A DNA stretch of 14,395 bases from JAZRYE01 sp045600585 (GTDB taxonomy: Bacteria > Bacillota_I > Bacilli_A > RFN20 > CAG-826). The notes under the pieces were generated by a model that made no database searches, had not been told where the DNA came from, and saw only the letters and a program-made list of their open reading frames with translations. A program made the translations under genes and the position numbers. Numbering within the stretch: the stretch's first letter is position 1; the number at the start of each line of letters is the position of its first letter. Below, piece by piece: positions 6,536-14,358 of the stretch. The stretch lies in NCBI GenBank assembly GCA_045600585.1, contig JAZRYE010000044.1, positions 1-14,395 on the forward strand, given 5' to 3'.

Positions 6536-6536
6536 T

Positions 6537-8330
6537 ATGAAAAATAGAAGAAACATATTAACAAATTCTTTATTAAAATCCTCAGCCCTAGTTAAAATTA
6601 CTGGTGCTGTTATTGGAGTTTTAAGCTCTATTATTGACGGTATAATTATCAATAGATTTTTAGGTAACGCTGCCATGAGCGCTTATGGATTAGCGACACC
6701 AACAATGTTTTTGTATGTAGCTTTTGGTGGAATGCTTGCCACAGGAATTCAAAGTGTTGTCGGAAATGCAATTGGCAAAGGTGATAAAGAAGTAATAAAT
6801 AGAACTTATACAAGCACAATTATCTTTAGCATTATCTTATCAACTATAATTGGTTTACTATTTTTTATATTTTCAAAACAGATAGCGGCATTTTTAGGAG
6901 CAAAAGGAGAAGCCAGTTCACTATTAGAAGAAACTTCTAATTATATTAAAGGATATGCTATTTGTGCTCCACTAGCTATTTTGCAATATGTATTGATTGT
7001 CTATGTCACACTTGATGGCAAAGGTGGATTAGTAACAATAGGAGCAATCTTTTTATTCGTCATTGATATTCTCGGCGATATTTTAAATGTATTTGTTTTT
7101 AAGCAAGGTCTATTTGGTATGGCTCTTGCTTCATCAATAAGTATTATTGTTTGTGTATTGGTTTTATGCATCTATTTCTTTAAAAAAGATAAGTTGTTCA
7201 AATTCCAAGGATTAAAAGTTAATTTCAAAACAATCGGCAAATCATCGATTGGTGGTTTAAGCTTTTTATTTAAGCAACTAGGCAATATATTTAGATCAAT
7301 GCTATTAAACCAAATAATTGTTGGCATTATATCTGTCAGTGCGTTGTCAACATTATCAGTAGTTTCAACAATGCGTACTTTAACTTTTTCAACAATCGGC
7401 GGCATTGGAGAGTCTGCGTTTATGATTGCCAGCATTTTTTATACTGAGAAAGATAAAAAAGGACTATCAAATTTACTCTATGCATCAAGAAAACAAACAT
7501 TCATATTAGGCTCAAGTCTAACTGTTTTATTTATTGCATTATCTGGCCCAATTGCATGCCTATTTATTAGCGATCTTCCATTTACAACTTCTTGGACAAG
7601 TTTAGCAGCTATTGCATTAATGCTTTTCTTCTTGAGTATTATTCCATATTCTCTTCAATACATTCTGAGAAATTATTTATTAGCCATCAAGAAAAATGGA
7701 CAGGTTTACATTTTTACAATTCTAAATGAATTGATATTCCCAGTGCTATTTGCTTTAGTTCTTGGATCATTATTTGGTTTTTATGGTTTTATGGCTTCAT
7801 TTGTAGTTTCAGAAATCTTTACTGTGATTGTTATGGCTGTCATTTCCTTATGTTTAAAGAAGAGAAATGTTTCATTTAGAGATGCTATTTTAAATATTCC
7901 AGAAGACTTTGAAAAAGAAAAAGAAATTCATATTGAGTTTAATAGCATTGAAGAGGTAATGGATTTTTCAAGAAAAACGTATGACTTTATATTAGAAAAC
8001 ACACAAGATGATAGAAAAGCGGTATTCATTTCAATTGCAATTGAAGAGCTAGGCAAAAACATCATCGAACATGGCATCAAAAAACAAGGTAATATGGGTT
8101 ATATGAGAGTTATCATTCAAAAAGATAATATTGTAATCCGCTTAAGAGATAATTGCGGAAGTTTCAATCCAAAAGAATGGATAAAGAATACCGAAAATGA
8201 TTATTGCAATGCTGATCACATAGGTTTAAAACTAACAATTGGATTATGTGATAATGTCGAATATATAAATACTTTGAAATTAAATAACATCACAATGACA
8301 ATGAAAAGAGGTGAATTATGCAAAGAGTAG
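6537..8330 (+). CDS. MATE transporter fused to an RsbW/SpoIIAB-type ATPase domain
   Basis: Residues about 8-450 of 597 are a MATE-family multidrug/flippase-like module with about twelve hydrophobic segments and the family motif MLATGIQSVVGNAIGKGD (66-83). Residues about 465-597 are a GHKL ATPase of the anti-sigma kinase type. The N box is EELGKNIIEHG (503-513, Glu504, Asn508, His512), the G1-like box is DNCGSF (538-543), and HIGLKLTIGL (561-570) matches the ATP-lid/G2 region, followed by CDNVEY and a TMTMKR end. Membrane export plus a cytoplasmic ATP-binding, possibly Ser/Thr kinase, domain is inferred. The ATG at 6537 is one base after the upstream stop and has only a distant AAGGA, suggesting translational coupling; a TTG ten codons earlier is unlikely. 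The gene overlaps the next by 13 bases. Confidence 0.88.
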   Translation: MKNRRNILTNSLLKSSALVKITGAVIGVLSSIIDGIIINRFLGNAAMSAYGLATPTMFLYVAFGGMLATGIQSVVGNAIGKGDKEVINRTYTSTIIFSIILSTIIGLLFFIFSKQIAAFLGAKGEASSLLEETSNYIKGYAICAPLAILQYVLIVYVTLDGKGGLVTIGAIFLFVIDILGDILNVFVFKQGLFGMALASSISIIVCVLVLCIYFFKKDKLFKFQGLKVNFKTIGKSSIGGLSFLFKQLGNIFRSMLLNQIIVGIISVSALSTLSVVSTMRTLTFSTIGGIGESAFMIASIFYTEKDKKGLSNLLYASRKQTFILGSSLTVLFIALSGPIACLFISDLPFTTSWTSLAAIALMLFFLSIIPYSLQYILRNYLLAIKKNGQVYIFTILNELIFPVLFALVLGSLFGFYGFMASFVVSEIFTVIVMAVISLCLKKRNVSFRDAILNIPEDFEKEKEIHIEFNSIEEVMDFSRKTYDFILENTQDDRKAVFISIAIEELGKNIIEHGIKKQGNMGYMRVIIQKDNIVIRLRDNCGSFNPKEWIKNTENDYCNADHIGLKLTIGLCDNVEYINTLKLNNITMTMKRGELCKE

Positions 8331-9556
8331 GACATTCAGATAAAGTTATCCTTTATAGAGGCACTAGAAATCTAAGATATTTCTGCTATCTAGTTGAAAA
8401 ATTAGATTTAGAGATTTTAAAAGAAGCTACATATAAAGCATTAGACCACTACGACTTCTTTAAAAGAAAAGCAATTAAAATTGATGGTGTGTTTTTCTAT
8501 GAGGAAGATAACGAACCAATTTGCTTTTTACCTTATGATGATAAACAGTTATATCTAGGTACAGAAGAAACTAACAATCATTTATTTGTTATTAAATACA
8601 CAGAAAATATGTTTGTACTTTCTATGTTCCATTCAATTTCCGACTTCTTCGGTTCATGGCAGTTCTTTAGAACAATTATTTATAATTACTCGAAAATGAA
8701 AGGGTATGATGTCCCAGCTTTTGATAATTCATGTGAACATTTAGAAAATATGGATGACGAGGAGAAAAATGATCCATATAAAAAATTTGCAAATAAAAAC
8801 GCTAATAAAACCTATGAATATAAGGATGGAGATAACATCTATGTTATCCCTAAGGAACTTTGCAACCCAAACAATTTTAGAAGAACTGATGTTGTAGCGG
8901 AAATAAAAAGAATGATTGAAGTTAAAAACGAATTCAAGACATCCTTCGCTCCTGCTATTACATATTTGTTAACCGAATCGGTACAAAAGTGTTTTGGTAT
9001 TAAAGACCAAGTCATTGTTTCCAAATTCCCATTAGATATGAGAAAACCAGTTGGAACTTTGACTCCAGTAAACTTTTCAGATGCGATGTTTTTATCTTTA
9101 ACAGAAGAAGATAGAAATAATAGTCCTATTGAAGCATGTAATAAAATTAAAAAAGATATTCTTGCTCAAACTACAAAAGAAAACTGTGAATTATTAATGT
9201 ATGCAGGTATAGAAAACGCTAATAAATTAGAAGGTTCATTAAAAGAAAAAACATTAGATTTACATTTCCCAAAGAGCTCCTTCACTATTACTTATCCGGG
9301 TAATTTATCATTACCAAAAGAATATGAAAATATCGTTAAGGATGTTCAATTAGATTCATTGAGTTTTTCAGACTCATTAAGAGTTGTTGTTTATACATAC
9401 GAAGACAAAATAACATTCACTATTCTTCAAGATTTAATTGACGATAGATATGTTATTGCTTTAGCAAACTTATTAAAAGAATATGGATTTAATCCAACAG
9501 TAGAAGAAAAGGGTACAATTAAAGGTGACTTATTCGATGACAAAAGAATTAAATAA
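8318..9556 (+). CDS. Condensation/acetyltransferase-fold protein 2
   Basis: A 412-residue paralogue of the proteins at 5294 and 9537 with the same predicted acyltransferase fold. The catalytic-type motif reads FHSISDFFG (104-112), keeping His105 and Asp109; the first His of HHxxxDG is Phe and the Gly after Asp is Phe. The second element is intact: PLDMRKPVG (238-246), with Asp240 and Arg242, followed by the VNF stretch typical of this superfamily near 251-253. The shared segment GTEETNNHLF (81-90) aligns with its neighbours. No signal peptide or membrane segment is present. AGAGGTG (8307-8313) lies four bases before the ATG, which is inside the end of the MATE gene, so translation is probably coupled. 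Substrates are unknown; a free-standing acyl-CoA-dependent transferase is the simplest reading. Confidence 0.75.
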   Translation: MQRVGHSDKVILYRGTRNLRYFCYLVEKLDLEILKEATYKALDHYDFFKRKAIKIDGVFFYEEDNEPICFLPYDDKQLYLGTEETNNHLFVIKYTENMFVLSMFHSISDFFGSWQFFRTIIYNYSKMKGYDVPAFDNSCEHLENMDDEEKNDPYKKFANKNANKTYEYKDGDNIYVIPKELCNPNNFRRTDVVAEIKRMIEVKNEFKTSFAPAITYLLTESVQKCFGIKDQVIVSKFPLDMRKPVGTLTPVNFSDAMFLSLTEEDRNNSPIEACNKIKKDILAQTTKENCELLMYAGIENANKLEGSLKEKTLDLHFPKSSFTITYPGNLSLPKEYENIVKDVQLDSLSFSDSLRVVVYTYEDKITFTILQDLIDDRYVIALANLLKEYGFNPTVEEKGTIKGDLFDDKRIK

Positions 9557-10739
9557 CGTGATAGAAAATAAATCAGGCAAAATATTATACTTCGTGGAAC
9601 AAAAGAGAAATCTTCATTGCACAGCTATTTTTACAATGAATGATAAAGTTGATCCTAATGTTTTGAACGAATCCTTAAAATCTGTTTTAACAGTTTATAA
9701 ATTTGTTAATAAAGGCTTATTGCTAAAAGATAACATATTATATTTTGTTAATAACGATAAACCTGTTTCTGTTATCAATGATAAAGATGGCGTTCTTTTT
9801 GGAAGTGAAAGAATCAACGGACATCAATTTTATGTATCCTATTACAAAAACCAAATTCGTATTTCAATTTCACATGCAATTACTGATGGAGGCGGATTAT
9901 TCGATTTCTCTAAAGCATTAATTCTCGATTATTTAGAAAAATTAACTGGAAAGCATATAGAGGCTCCATTTGTAAGAAGAGTTGAAGAAGGAACATATCA
10001 AGATGATGATGCTGATTTTTATAATTTAGATTATTCAAAAGTTCAACCTTCTGAGGCAAGCGGCTATGAAAAAGAGTGTTTTACTTTGTCAGAAACGAAA
10101 GAACAAGGTAAATTCACATTAGCTAATTTATATATCAATGAATCCAAATTTATGGAACTTGTCAAAAAATATGAAACAAGTGTTCCAGCTTTTCTTTTCT
10201 ATTTATTTGCTAAAGCTGCATATAAATTAAACAAAGAATTCGAAAATGAGAATGTATTATCAAGAATCACCGCAGATGTTAGAAAAGTATTAGGTATTTC
10301 ACATACTCAACTCAACTGTTCTTTAGCGGCACATCTATCCCTAAAATATGATGATTTAAAAGAAGAAAACTTATCTAATACATTAAAAGCATTAAAAACA
10401 AATATTAGAAATCAATTACAACCAGATGTAGTTAAATACGAGGCAAGTGTTTTAGCAAAAACCGGAATGTATAAGCCTGGACTTCATCCAACAATATCAA
10501 TTAGCTATATGGGAAGGGTTGATTTTGGCGAAATGAGTCCATATATCAACGATTTTTCTATAATCGAAGGAGAATATCATAAAATCAATTTCTTCTCCTT
10601 AAACGGCCAATTTAAAATAGCATTCCATATTGGAAAAGGAAGTAAAAAATACGCTGACGAGATCAGCAAGTTATTAAAAGAATATAATGTTGATTCTTCA
10701 GTAAGTGAGCAAATAATTCTTCCAGAAGAAAAGCAATAA
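9537..10739 (+). CDS. Condensation/acetyltransferase-fold protein 3
   Basis: The third paralogue, 400 residues, and the one closest to a canonical active site: SHAITDGGG (112-120) has His113, Asp117 and the following Gly of the HxxxDG motif. ITADVRKVLG (244-253) carries the conserved D-x-R (Asp247, Arg249). It is therefore the most likely of the three to be catalytically competent. The start at 9537 is chosen because AAAGGTG (9521-9527) ends nine bases before this ATG; a GTG inside that ribosome site is the only nearby alternative. It overlaps the previous gene by 20 bases and is the last gene of the operon, followed by a strong bidirectional terminator. Members of this superfamily esterify alcohols or form amides from acyl-CoA or carrier-bound donors. 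No carrier-protein gene is visible in the window. Confidence 0.78.
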   Translation: MTKELNNVIENKSGKILYFVEQKRNLHCTAIFTMNDKVDPNVLNESLKSVLTVYKFVNKGLLLKDNILYFVNNDKPVSVINDKDGVLFGSERINGHQFYVSYYKNQIRISISHAITDGGGLFDFSKALILDYLEKLTGKHIEAPFVRRVEEGTYQDDDADFYNLDYSKVQPSEASGYEKECFTLSETKEQGKFTLANLYINESKFMELVKKYETSVPAFLFYLFAKAAYKLNKEFENENVLSRITADVRKVLGISHTQLNCSLAAHLSLKYDDLKEENLSNTLKALKTNIRNQLQPDVVKYEASVLAKTGMYKPGLHPTISISYMGRVDFGEMSPYINDFSIIEGEYHKINFFSLNGQFKIAFHIGKGSKKYADEISKLLKEYNVDSSVSEQIILPEEKQ

Positions 10740-10746
10740 ACAAAAT

Positions 10747-10779
10747 AAAACGACAACCGAATTGCCGATTGTCGTTTTT
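10747..10779. terminator. Bidirectional terminator between convergent genes
   Basis: AAAACGACAA (10747-10756) pairs fully with TTGTCGTTTT (10769-10778), and two further C-G pairs form inside after one mismatch, leaving a six-base loop. The run of T on the right and the run of A on the left give U tracts in both directions. It serves the operon ending at 10739 and the leftward gene ending at 10794. Confidence 0.88.
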
Positions 10780-10793
10780 AATTAAACTAATAA

Positions 10794-12665
10794 TTATTTC
10801 TTGCCGAATTTTTCAGCTGCCATTTTCTTAATAGAAACAGAGTCAACTTTACCACTTGATAACATTGGGAATTTATCAAAGATGTAATAGAATTCTGGTA
10901 ATTTTTGTTTTGTTAATTGTCCTTGTAAATAGTTTCTCATTGCAGCTTCGTCAAATGTATATCCTTCTTTCATAACGATACAAGCACATACAACTTCGCC
11001 AAAGAATTCATGTGGAACACCAACAATTTTAACATCGTGAACACCTTCAAATTTTGAAATTGGTTCAGCAACTTCACTAGGAGTGATATTTTCACCACCT
11101 CTAATAATTAAGTCTTTTAATCTACCAGTAATGTGTAATAAACCATCTTCGTCGATATTTCCAATATCGCCTGTATGTAAATAGCCTTGACCATCAATTG
11201 CTTGGCTATCTAAGTTAACTTTATAGTAGCAAGCCATTAAGTTATAACCAGCAACAATGATTTCACCATCTTCACCAGGCTTGCATTCATTGTGAGTTGC
11301 AATATCCATGATTTTTACTTCGATGTTATCAATTGGCTTACCGCAAGAAGTAGCAAGAGAAGCAATTGGATCATCATAAGAAGTCATAGAAATTGGAGCC
11401 ATTTCGCTTAATCCATAAGCATTGAAGAATTTTGTTGTTGGGAATGCTTCTTGGATGCGGAGCAATTGAGCTTCAGTTGTAGCAGCACCTGCTAAAACGC
11501 AAGTCTTAAGGGATTTAACTTTTTCTGATGTGAAATCAGCATTATTAACAATTGCAATAACCATTGTTGGAACACTACGGAATGCAGTACATCTATATTT
11601 TTCAATATTCATTAATAATGTCTTTGTTTTGATATCTTGTGGGAAGAAAATTTCACAGTCGCAAATAGCACATTCGAATAAGCCAACGCAAAGACCTAAA
11701 ATATGGAACAATGGAGTAATGAAACATAATCTATCACCATTACCAATTCTCTCGGTCTTTTTCATGAATTCAGAAGCGTTGAGAATGTTATATGAAGATA
11801 ATAAGACACCTTTTGGCATGCCAGTAGAACCGGAAGTATAAATCATGACTGTAGGTGCATCATTTTCAACTTTGTCTTCGAATAAGCCTTCAATAAAATT
11901 AAAATCGTTGATTCTATATTTGAAATTAATTGTTGAACGAATATCATATGAATTAATGATTGTAGCGTCTTCAACTAATTTTTTAGCAAACTCAGCTTCT
12001 TTACCTAGTAATGACGGAATATCACCATAAACGAAGTGAGTGATATCACCAGCATCAAAAGCTTTGATGAATTCACCTTCTGTGTATCCAAAGTTAAGTA
12101 AGCAAGCAATACCACCTAATTTTTGAACAGCAAAGAAAGCTAAAACCCAGTTAATTGAGTTGGTTGAGCAAATACCAACGTGTGTACCTTTTCTAACACC
12201 TTGTTTATATAAATCAAACGCGATGATTTGAACAGTTTTATAAACTTCTTCCCAAGTATATTGGTCATGATCATTCATTAAGAAAACTTTATGAGGCAAT
12301 GAACGATATTTTTCTTCAAGTACATCTTTGATCGATTTATCAATAAAAGAGCTTTCTTCTTTTTTGGCTTTTTCAATAGAAACAAATTGTTGGAATCCTG
12401 TCATTTCTAAGATGTCGTAAACTTCATCAGAAACACCGATAACTTTTAATGTTTTTTGACCAGCCATTTTCTTTGCCATTAATAAGCATCTTAAACCAGC
12501 TGATGAAATATATGTTACATAAGTAAAATCAAAAATAGTTTCATCCACACTAGCTAAATCAAGTTTCTTTAATTCATCTGCTAGTTCAATGCTAGTATTT
12601 GAATCAATTCTTCCTGAAACGCAAATTGTTATATTTTGTTCATTTTTGCTAATAGAAATTTCCAT
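10794..12665 (-). CDS. STAS domain fused to an acyl-CoA-synthetase-type AMP ligase
   Basis: Residues 1-100 are a STAS domain of the SpoIIAA/RsbV type. DFTYVTYISSAGLRCLL (46-62) contains the ISSAGL motif in which Ser55 aligns with the serine phosphorylated in anti-anti-sigma factors. Residues about 105-623 are a complete adenylate-forming ligase: YTSGSTGMPKG (276-286) binds ATP, then YGLSEMAP (417-424), TGD (498-500), GRLKDLIIRGGENI (514-527) and SSGKVD (603-608) with the predicted catalytic Lys606. It should activate a carboxylate via an acyl-AMP and probably pass it to CoA; the acid is unknown. I know of no characterised protein with this order of domains. The ATG has TGAGG ten bases upstream. 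It converges on the acyltransferase operon and follows the GH99-like gene by 68 bases without a terminator, so it may be cotranscribed with it. A weak promoter (TTGAAA 12715-12710, TAAACT 12692-12687) is also possible. Confidence 0.93.
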   Translation of the reverse strand: MEISISKNEQNITICVSGRIDSNTSIELADELKKLDLASVDETIFDFTYVTYISSAGLRCLLMAKKMAGQKTLKVIGVSDEVYDILEMTGFQQFVSIEKAKKEESSFIDKSIKDVLEEKYRSLPHKVFLMNDHDQYTWEEVYKTVQIIAFDLYKQGVRKGTHVGICSTNSINWVLAFFAVQKLGGIACLLNFGYTEGEFIKAFDAGDITHFVYGDIPSLLGKEAEFAKKLVEDATIINSYDIRSTINFKYRINDFNFIEGLFEDKVENDAPTVMIYTSGSTGMPKGVLLSSYNILNASEFMKKTERIGNGDRLCFITPLFHILGLCVGLFECAICDCEIFFPQDIKTKTLLMNIEKYRCTAFRSVPTMVIAIVNNADFTSEKVKSLKTCVLAGAATTEAQLLRIQEAFPTTKFFNAYGLSEMAPISMTSYDDPIASLATSCGKPIDNIEVKIMDIATHNECKPGEDGEIIVAGYNLMACYYKVNLDSQAIDGQGYLHTGDIGNIDEDGLLHITGRLKDLIIRGGENITPSEVAEPISKFEGVHDVKIVGVPHEFFGEVVCACIVMKEGYTFDEAAMRNYLQGQLTKQKLPEFYYIFDKFPMLSSGKVDSVSIKKMAAEKFGKK

Positions 12666-12733
12666 ATATTAAAAACCTCAGCATTTAGTTTATTAAAATA
12701 AATTACTTTTTTCAATAAATACAACAAAAGTTA

Positions 12734-13876
12734 TTAATCGCCAAACACATCCTTAACAGCGTTCAAATAGCCATAGCCATTTAAATCATCAGGTTCTAGA
12801 TAAGAATCTTCTGTCCATTCATTCCAGCTATTAATTGTAATTAATTTAGGATTATTTGGATGTTCATCAATGTATTTCTTAGCAAGTATTAATCCTTGTT
12901 TAAATTTATCAGGAGTGCTATCGATAATAAGCCCTCTTTGATAGACATTAAATCTTGCATTATTATCCCAGCCAATAGAAACATTAGGAATATATTGGAA
13001 ACCATATTTGTCTTCTAATATGTCTTGCATATTTACCATATCTTCAATAACATCATTATATTTATAGATATCATAGATATCTTCATCAGGTTTTCTAGAG
13101 GCAATATGTATTAATTGATATAAAGTTCCACTATCAACGCCCCAAGCTTTAAAAGTATTCTTTAAATCAGAAACTACGGTATAGAATTCGTGCTCTGGAA
13201 TTTCAAGAATTTGGTCCCAATATATTGGCATTAAAACTATTTGAAGATATAAGTCAGGGAAACCTGCTTTCTTGACTTCATTTCTAAAATATTGAATAGC
13301 TTTTATTGATTCTTCGGAATTATAACCAAAACCCTTAATAAAGTTTAGAGGGTCATAAAGCATAAATACAGGTTTGCCATCAATTTTATAGTAATTATCA
13401 ATCTTAAAATATTTTTCAATCCAGTAAGCAACTAGCTTCTTAAATTGCTCAAAATTCTGAGTTCCTTCCCAAATAACAGTATATTTATCAGAAGTTCTTT
13501 TATCCCATAATGTAGAAGCATCGTGATTTGCCCACATTAAATAGAAATTCATTTTCTTGTTGTTTGGCGCTTTTAAAAAGCCATTATCCAAACAATGTTC
13601 TAAAAAGGGACGATTATCGAACCAGTACCAGTCATAAATAAATGTATTTACACCATGACTAAGAGCTTCTTCAATTTGATGTTCCATAACAACAGGATCA
13701 GCTTCGTTTTCATAACCCCACAATGGCTTTCTTGGCCATTTATGGCCATCAAATAGAGATTTTGCACTTCTTACAGTTTGCCATTCTCCCTCACCATCAG
13801 GCCAAAAAATTCTTGTTCTTGGTTCATCACCTGTATAACTAGGCCAAATAAAGGCTGCAACATCGTATTTATTCAT
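12734..13876 (-). CDS. GH99-like / WbsX-family protein
   Basis: A 380-residue single-domain protein of the glycoside hydrolase 99-like group (WbsX-type), usually annotated as polysaccharide biosynthesis or glycan-processing enzymes. Supporting features are the N-terminal AAFIWPSY, the ENEADPVVMEHQIEEALSHG region (56-75), NTFIYDWYWFD (77-87), NFYLMWANHD (110-119), DGKPVFMLYDP (163-173) and the diagnostic C-terminal NSWNEWTEDSYLEPD (354-368). Carboxylates in the last two stretches are candidate active-site residues. There is no signal peptide, so it acts inside the cell or on a cytoplasmic lipid-linked or imported glycan. GAGG lies six bases before the ATG, and an extended -10 lies about 50 bases upstream. 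Endo-alpha-mannosidase-type chemistry is known for true GH99; whether this relative shares it cannot be told from sequence. Confidence 0.88.
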   Translation of the reverse strand: MNKYDVAAFIWPSYTGDEPRTRIFWPDGEGEWQTVRSAKSLFDGHKWPRKPLWGYENEADPVVMEHQIEEALSHGVNTFIYDWYWFDNRPFLEHCLDNGFLKAPNNKKMNFYLMWANHDASTLWDKRTSDKYTVIWEGTQNFEQFKKLVAYWIEKYFKIDNYYKIDGKPVFMLYDPLNFIKGFGYNSEESIKAIQYFRNEVKKAGFPDLYLQIVLMPIYWDQILEIPEHEFYTVVSDLKNTFKAWGVDSGTLYQLIHIASRKPDEDIYDIYKYNDVIEDMVNMQDILEDKYGFQYIPNVSIGWDNNARFNVYQRGLIIDSTPDKFKQGLILAKKYIDEHPNNPKLITINSWNEWTEDSYLEPDDLNGYGYLNAVKDVFGD

Positions 13877-14187
13877 AGAAAACCTCGACTTAAAATTATT
13901 AATTTTACTTTTCTAACTTAAATATTATAACAATTATAAAAATAAAGGCGATATATCTTTCATACTTCTCTATAGTTATTATAAATTACATAGTCGAAAT
14001 TATTACCTTTAAAAGGCATGTTGTTGCTTTATAGAGATACGAAAGTAAATAAAAGCTTCGATTATTTCAAAGTTTAACTCTTAAATGTCTTTAGCGAACC
14101 TAATACCACATTAGAGAGTGTATTTTCAAAAAAGCATAGTATTTTTTAACGCAAACAATGAATGCTCTTAAATTAATAATTTTTTTC
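13877..14187. other. 311-base non-coding stretch
   Basis: No credible open reading frame is present on either strand. The left end holds the leader and extended -10 promoter of the GH99-like gene. Upstream of it is a spaced inverted repeat, TCTCTATA (13967-13974) and TATAGAGA (14030-14037), plus a small CTAAT/ATTAG hairpin (14100-14114) without a T run. I see no tRNA-like fold, riboswitch consensus or convincing terminator for the small gene at 14188. Confidence 0.6.
13924..13932 (-). promoter_or_regulatory. Extended -10 promoter of the GH99-like gene
   Basis: The minus strand reads TG-T-TATAAT, identical to the element at 48-56. A -35 at the right distance is not recognisable. The start would be near 13917, giving a leader of about 40 bases with the GAGG ribosome site. 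Confidence 0.55.
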
Positions 14188-14358
14188 TTATTTTTTAAAC
14201 CTTTTATGATATTCTTTTAAAAGTTTTTTGCCTCGGTTGTGGCAATAGGAACATTCATCCAACGGTTTATGTTTAATTCGTTTATAGATTCTTATACTAA
14301 ACACGGCTCCAACAAATACAATAATTGCTATTATTAGAAAAATCTCATATATTTGCAT
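14188..14358 (-). CDS. Small membrane protein with a CxxC motif (56 residues)
   Basis: A short gene read directly from the minus strand. It begins MQIYEIFLIIAIIVFVGAVF and ends KEYHKRFKK. Residues 5-22 form one hydrophobic membrane segment. A basic linker (RIYKRIKHK) follows, then CSYCHNRGKK (36-45) with a CxxCH motif that could bind a metal, and a lysine-rich tail. The positive residues after the membrane segment put the C-terminus in the cytoplasm. AAGGAG lies six bases before the ATG, strongly supporting translation. Size and layout recall the FeoB-associated cysteine-rich membrane proteins, but the cysteine cluster is smaller, so this is only a possibility. A frame ending in TAA at 14372-14370 just ahead of the ribosome site may be the tail of a cotranscribed upstream gene. 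Confidence 0.72.
   Translation of the reverse strand: MQIYEIFLIIAIIVFVGAVFSIRIYKRIKHKPLDECSYCHNRGKKLLKEYHKRFKK

Noticed and set aside
6507..6536. Upstream TTG start for the MATE-ATPase gene
   Set aside because: It overlaps the end of the preceding gene without a ribosome site, while an ATG lies one base after that gene's stop, fitting coupled translation and the usual MATE N-terminus.
7172..7435. Open frame antisense to the MATE gene
   Set aside because: It has no ribosome site or recognisable protein features, and it lies inside a well-supported gene on the other strand.
9525..9536. GTG start for the third acyltransferase
   Set aside because: The GTG is part of the ribosome site AAAGGTG that serves the ATG at 9537.
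5294..10739. NRPS or PKS assembly line
   Set aside because: The condensation-like proteins are free-standing, and no carrier-protein domain, thioesterase or modular adenylation-thiolation unit is present.
11530..12030. Two plus-strand open frames inside the STAS-ligase gene
   Set aside because: They are opposite a complete enzyme with all core motifs; their translations show no family features.
5294..12665. Classical sigma-factor partner-switching operon (RsbV-RsbW-SigB type)
   Set aside because: The two regulatory domains are fused to a transporter and an enzyme. They lie in convergent transcription units, and no sigma factor or PP2C phosphatase is encoded in the window.
12689..12702. AT-only hairpin TTTATT-AA-AATAAA as a terminator for the GH99-like gene
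   Set aside because: It has no G-C pairs and no following T run, and it overlaps a possible promoter spacer.
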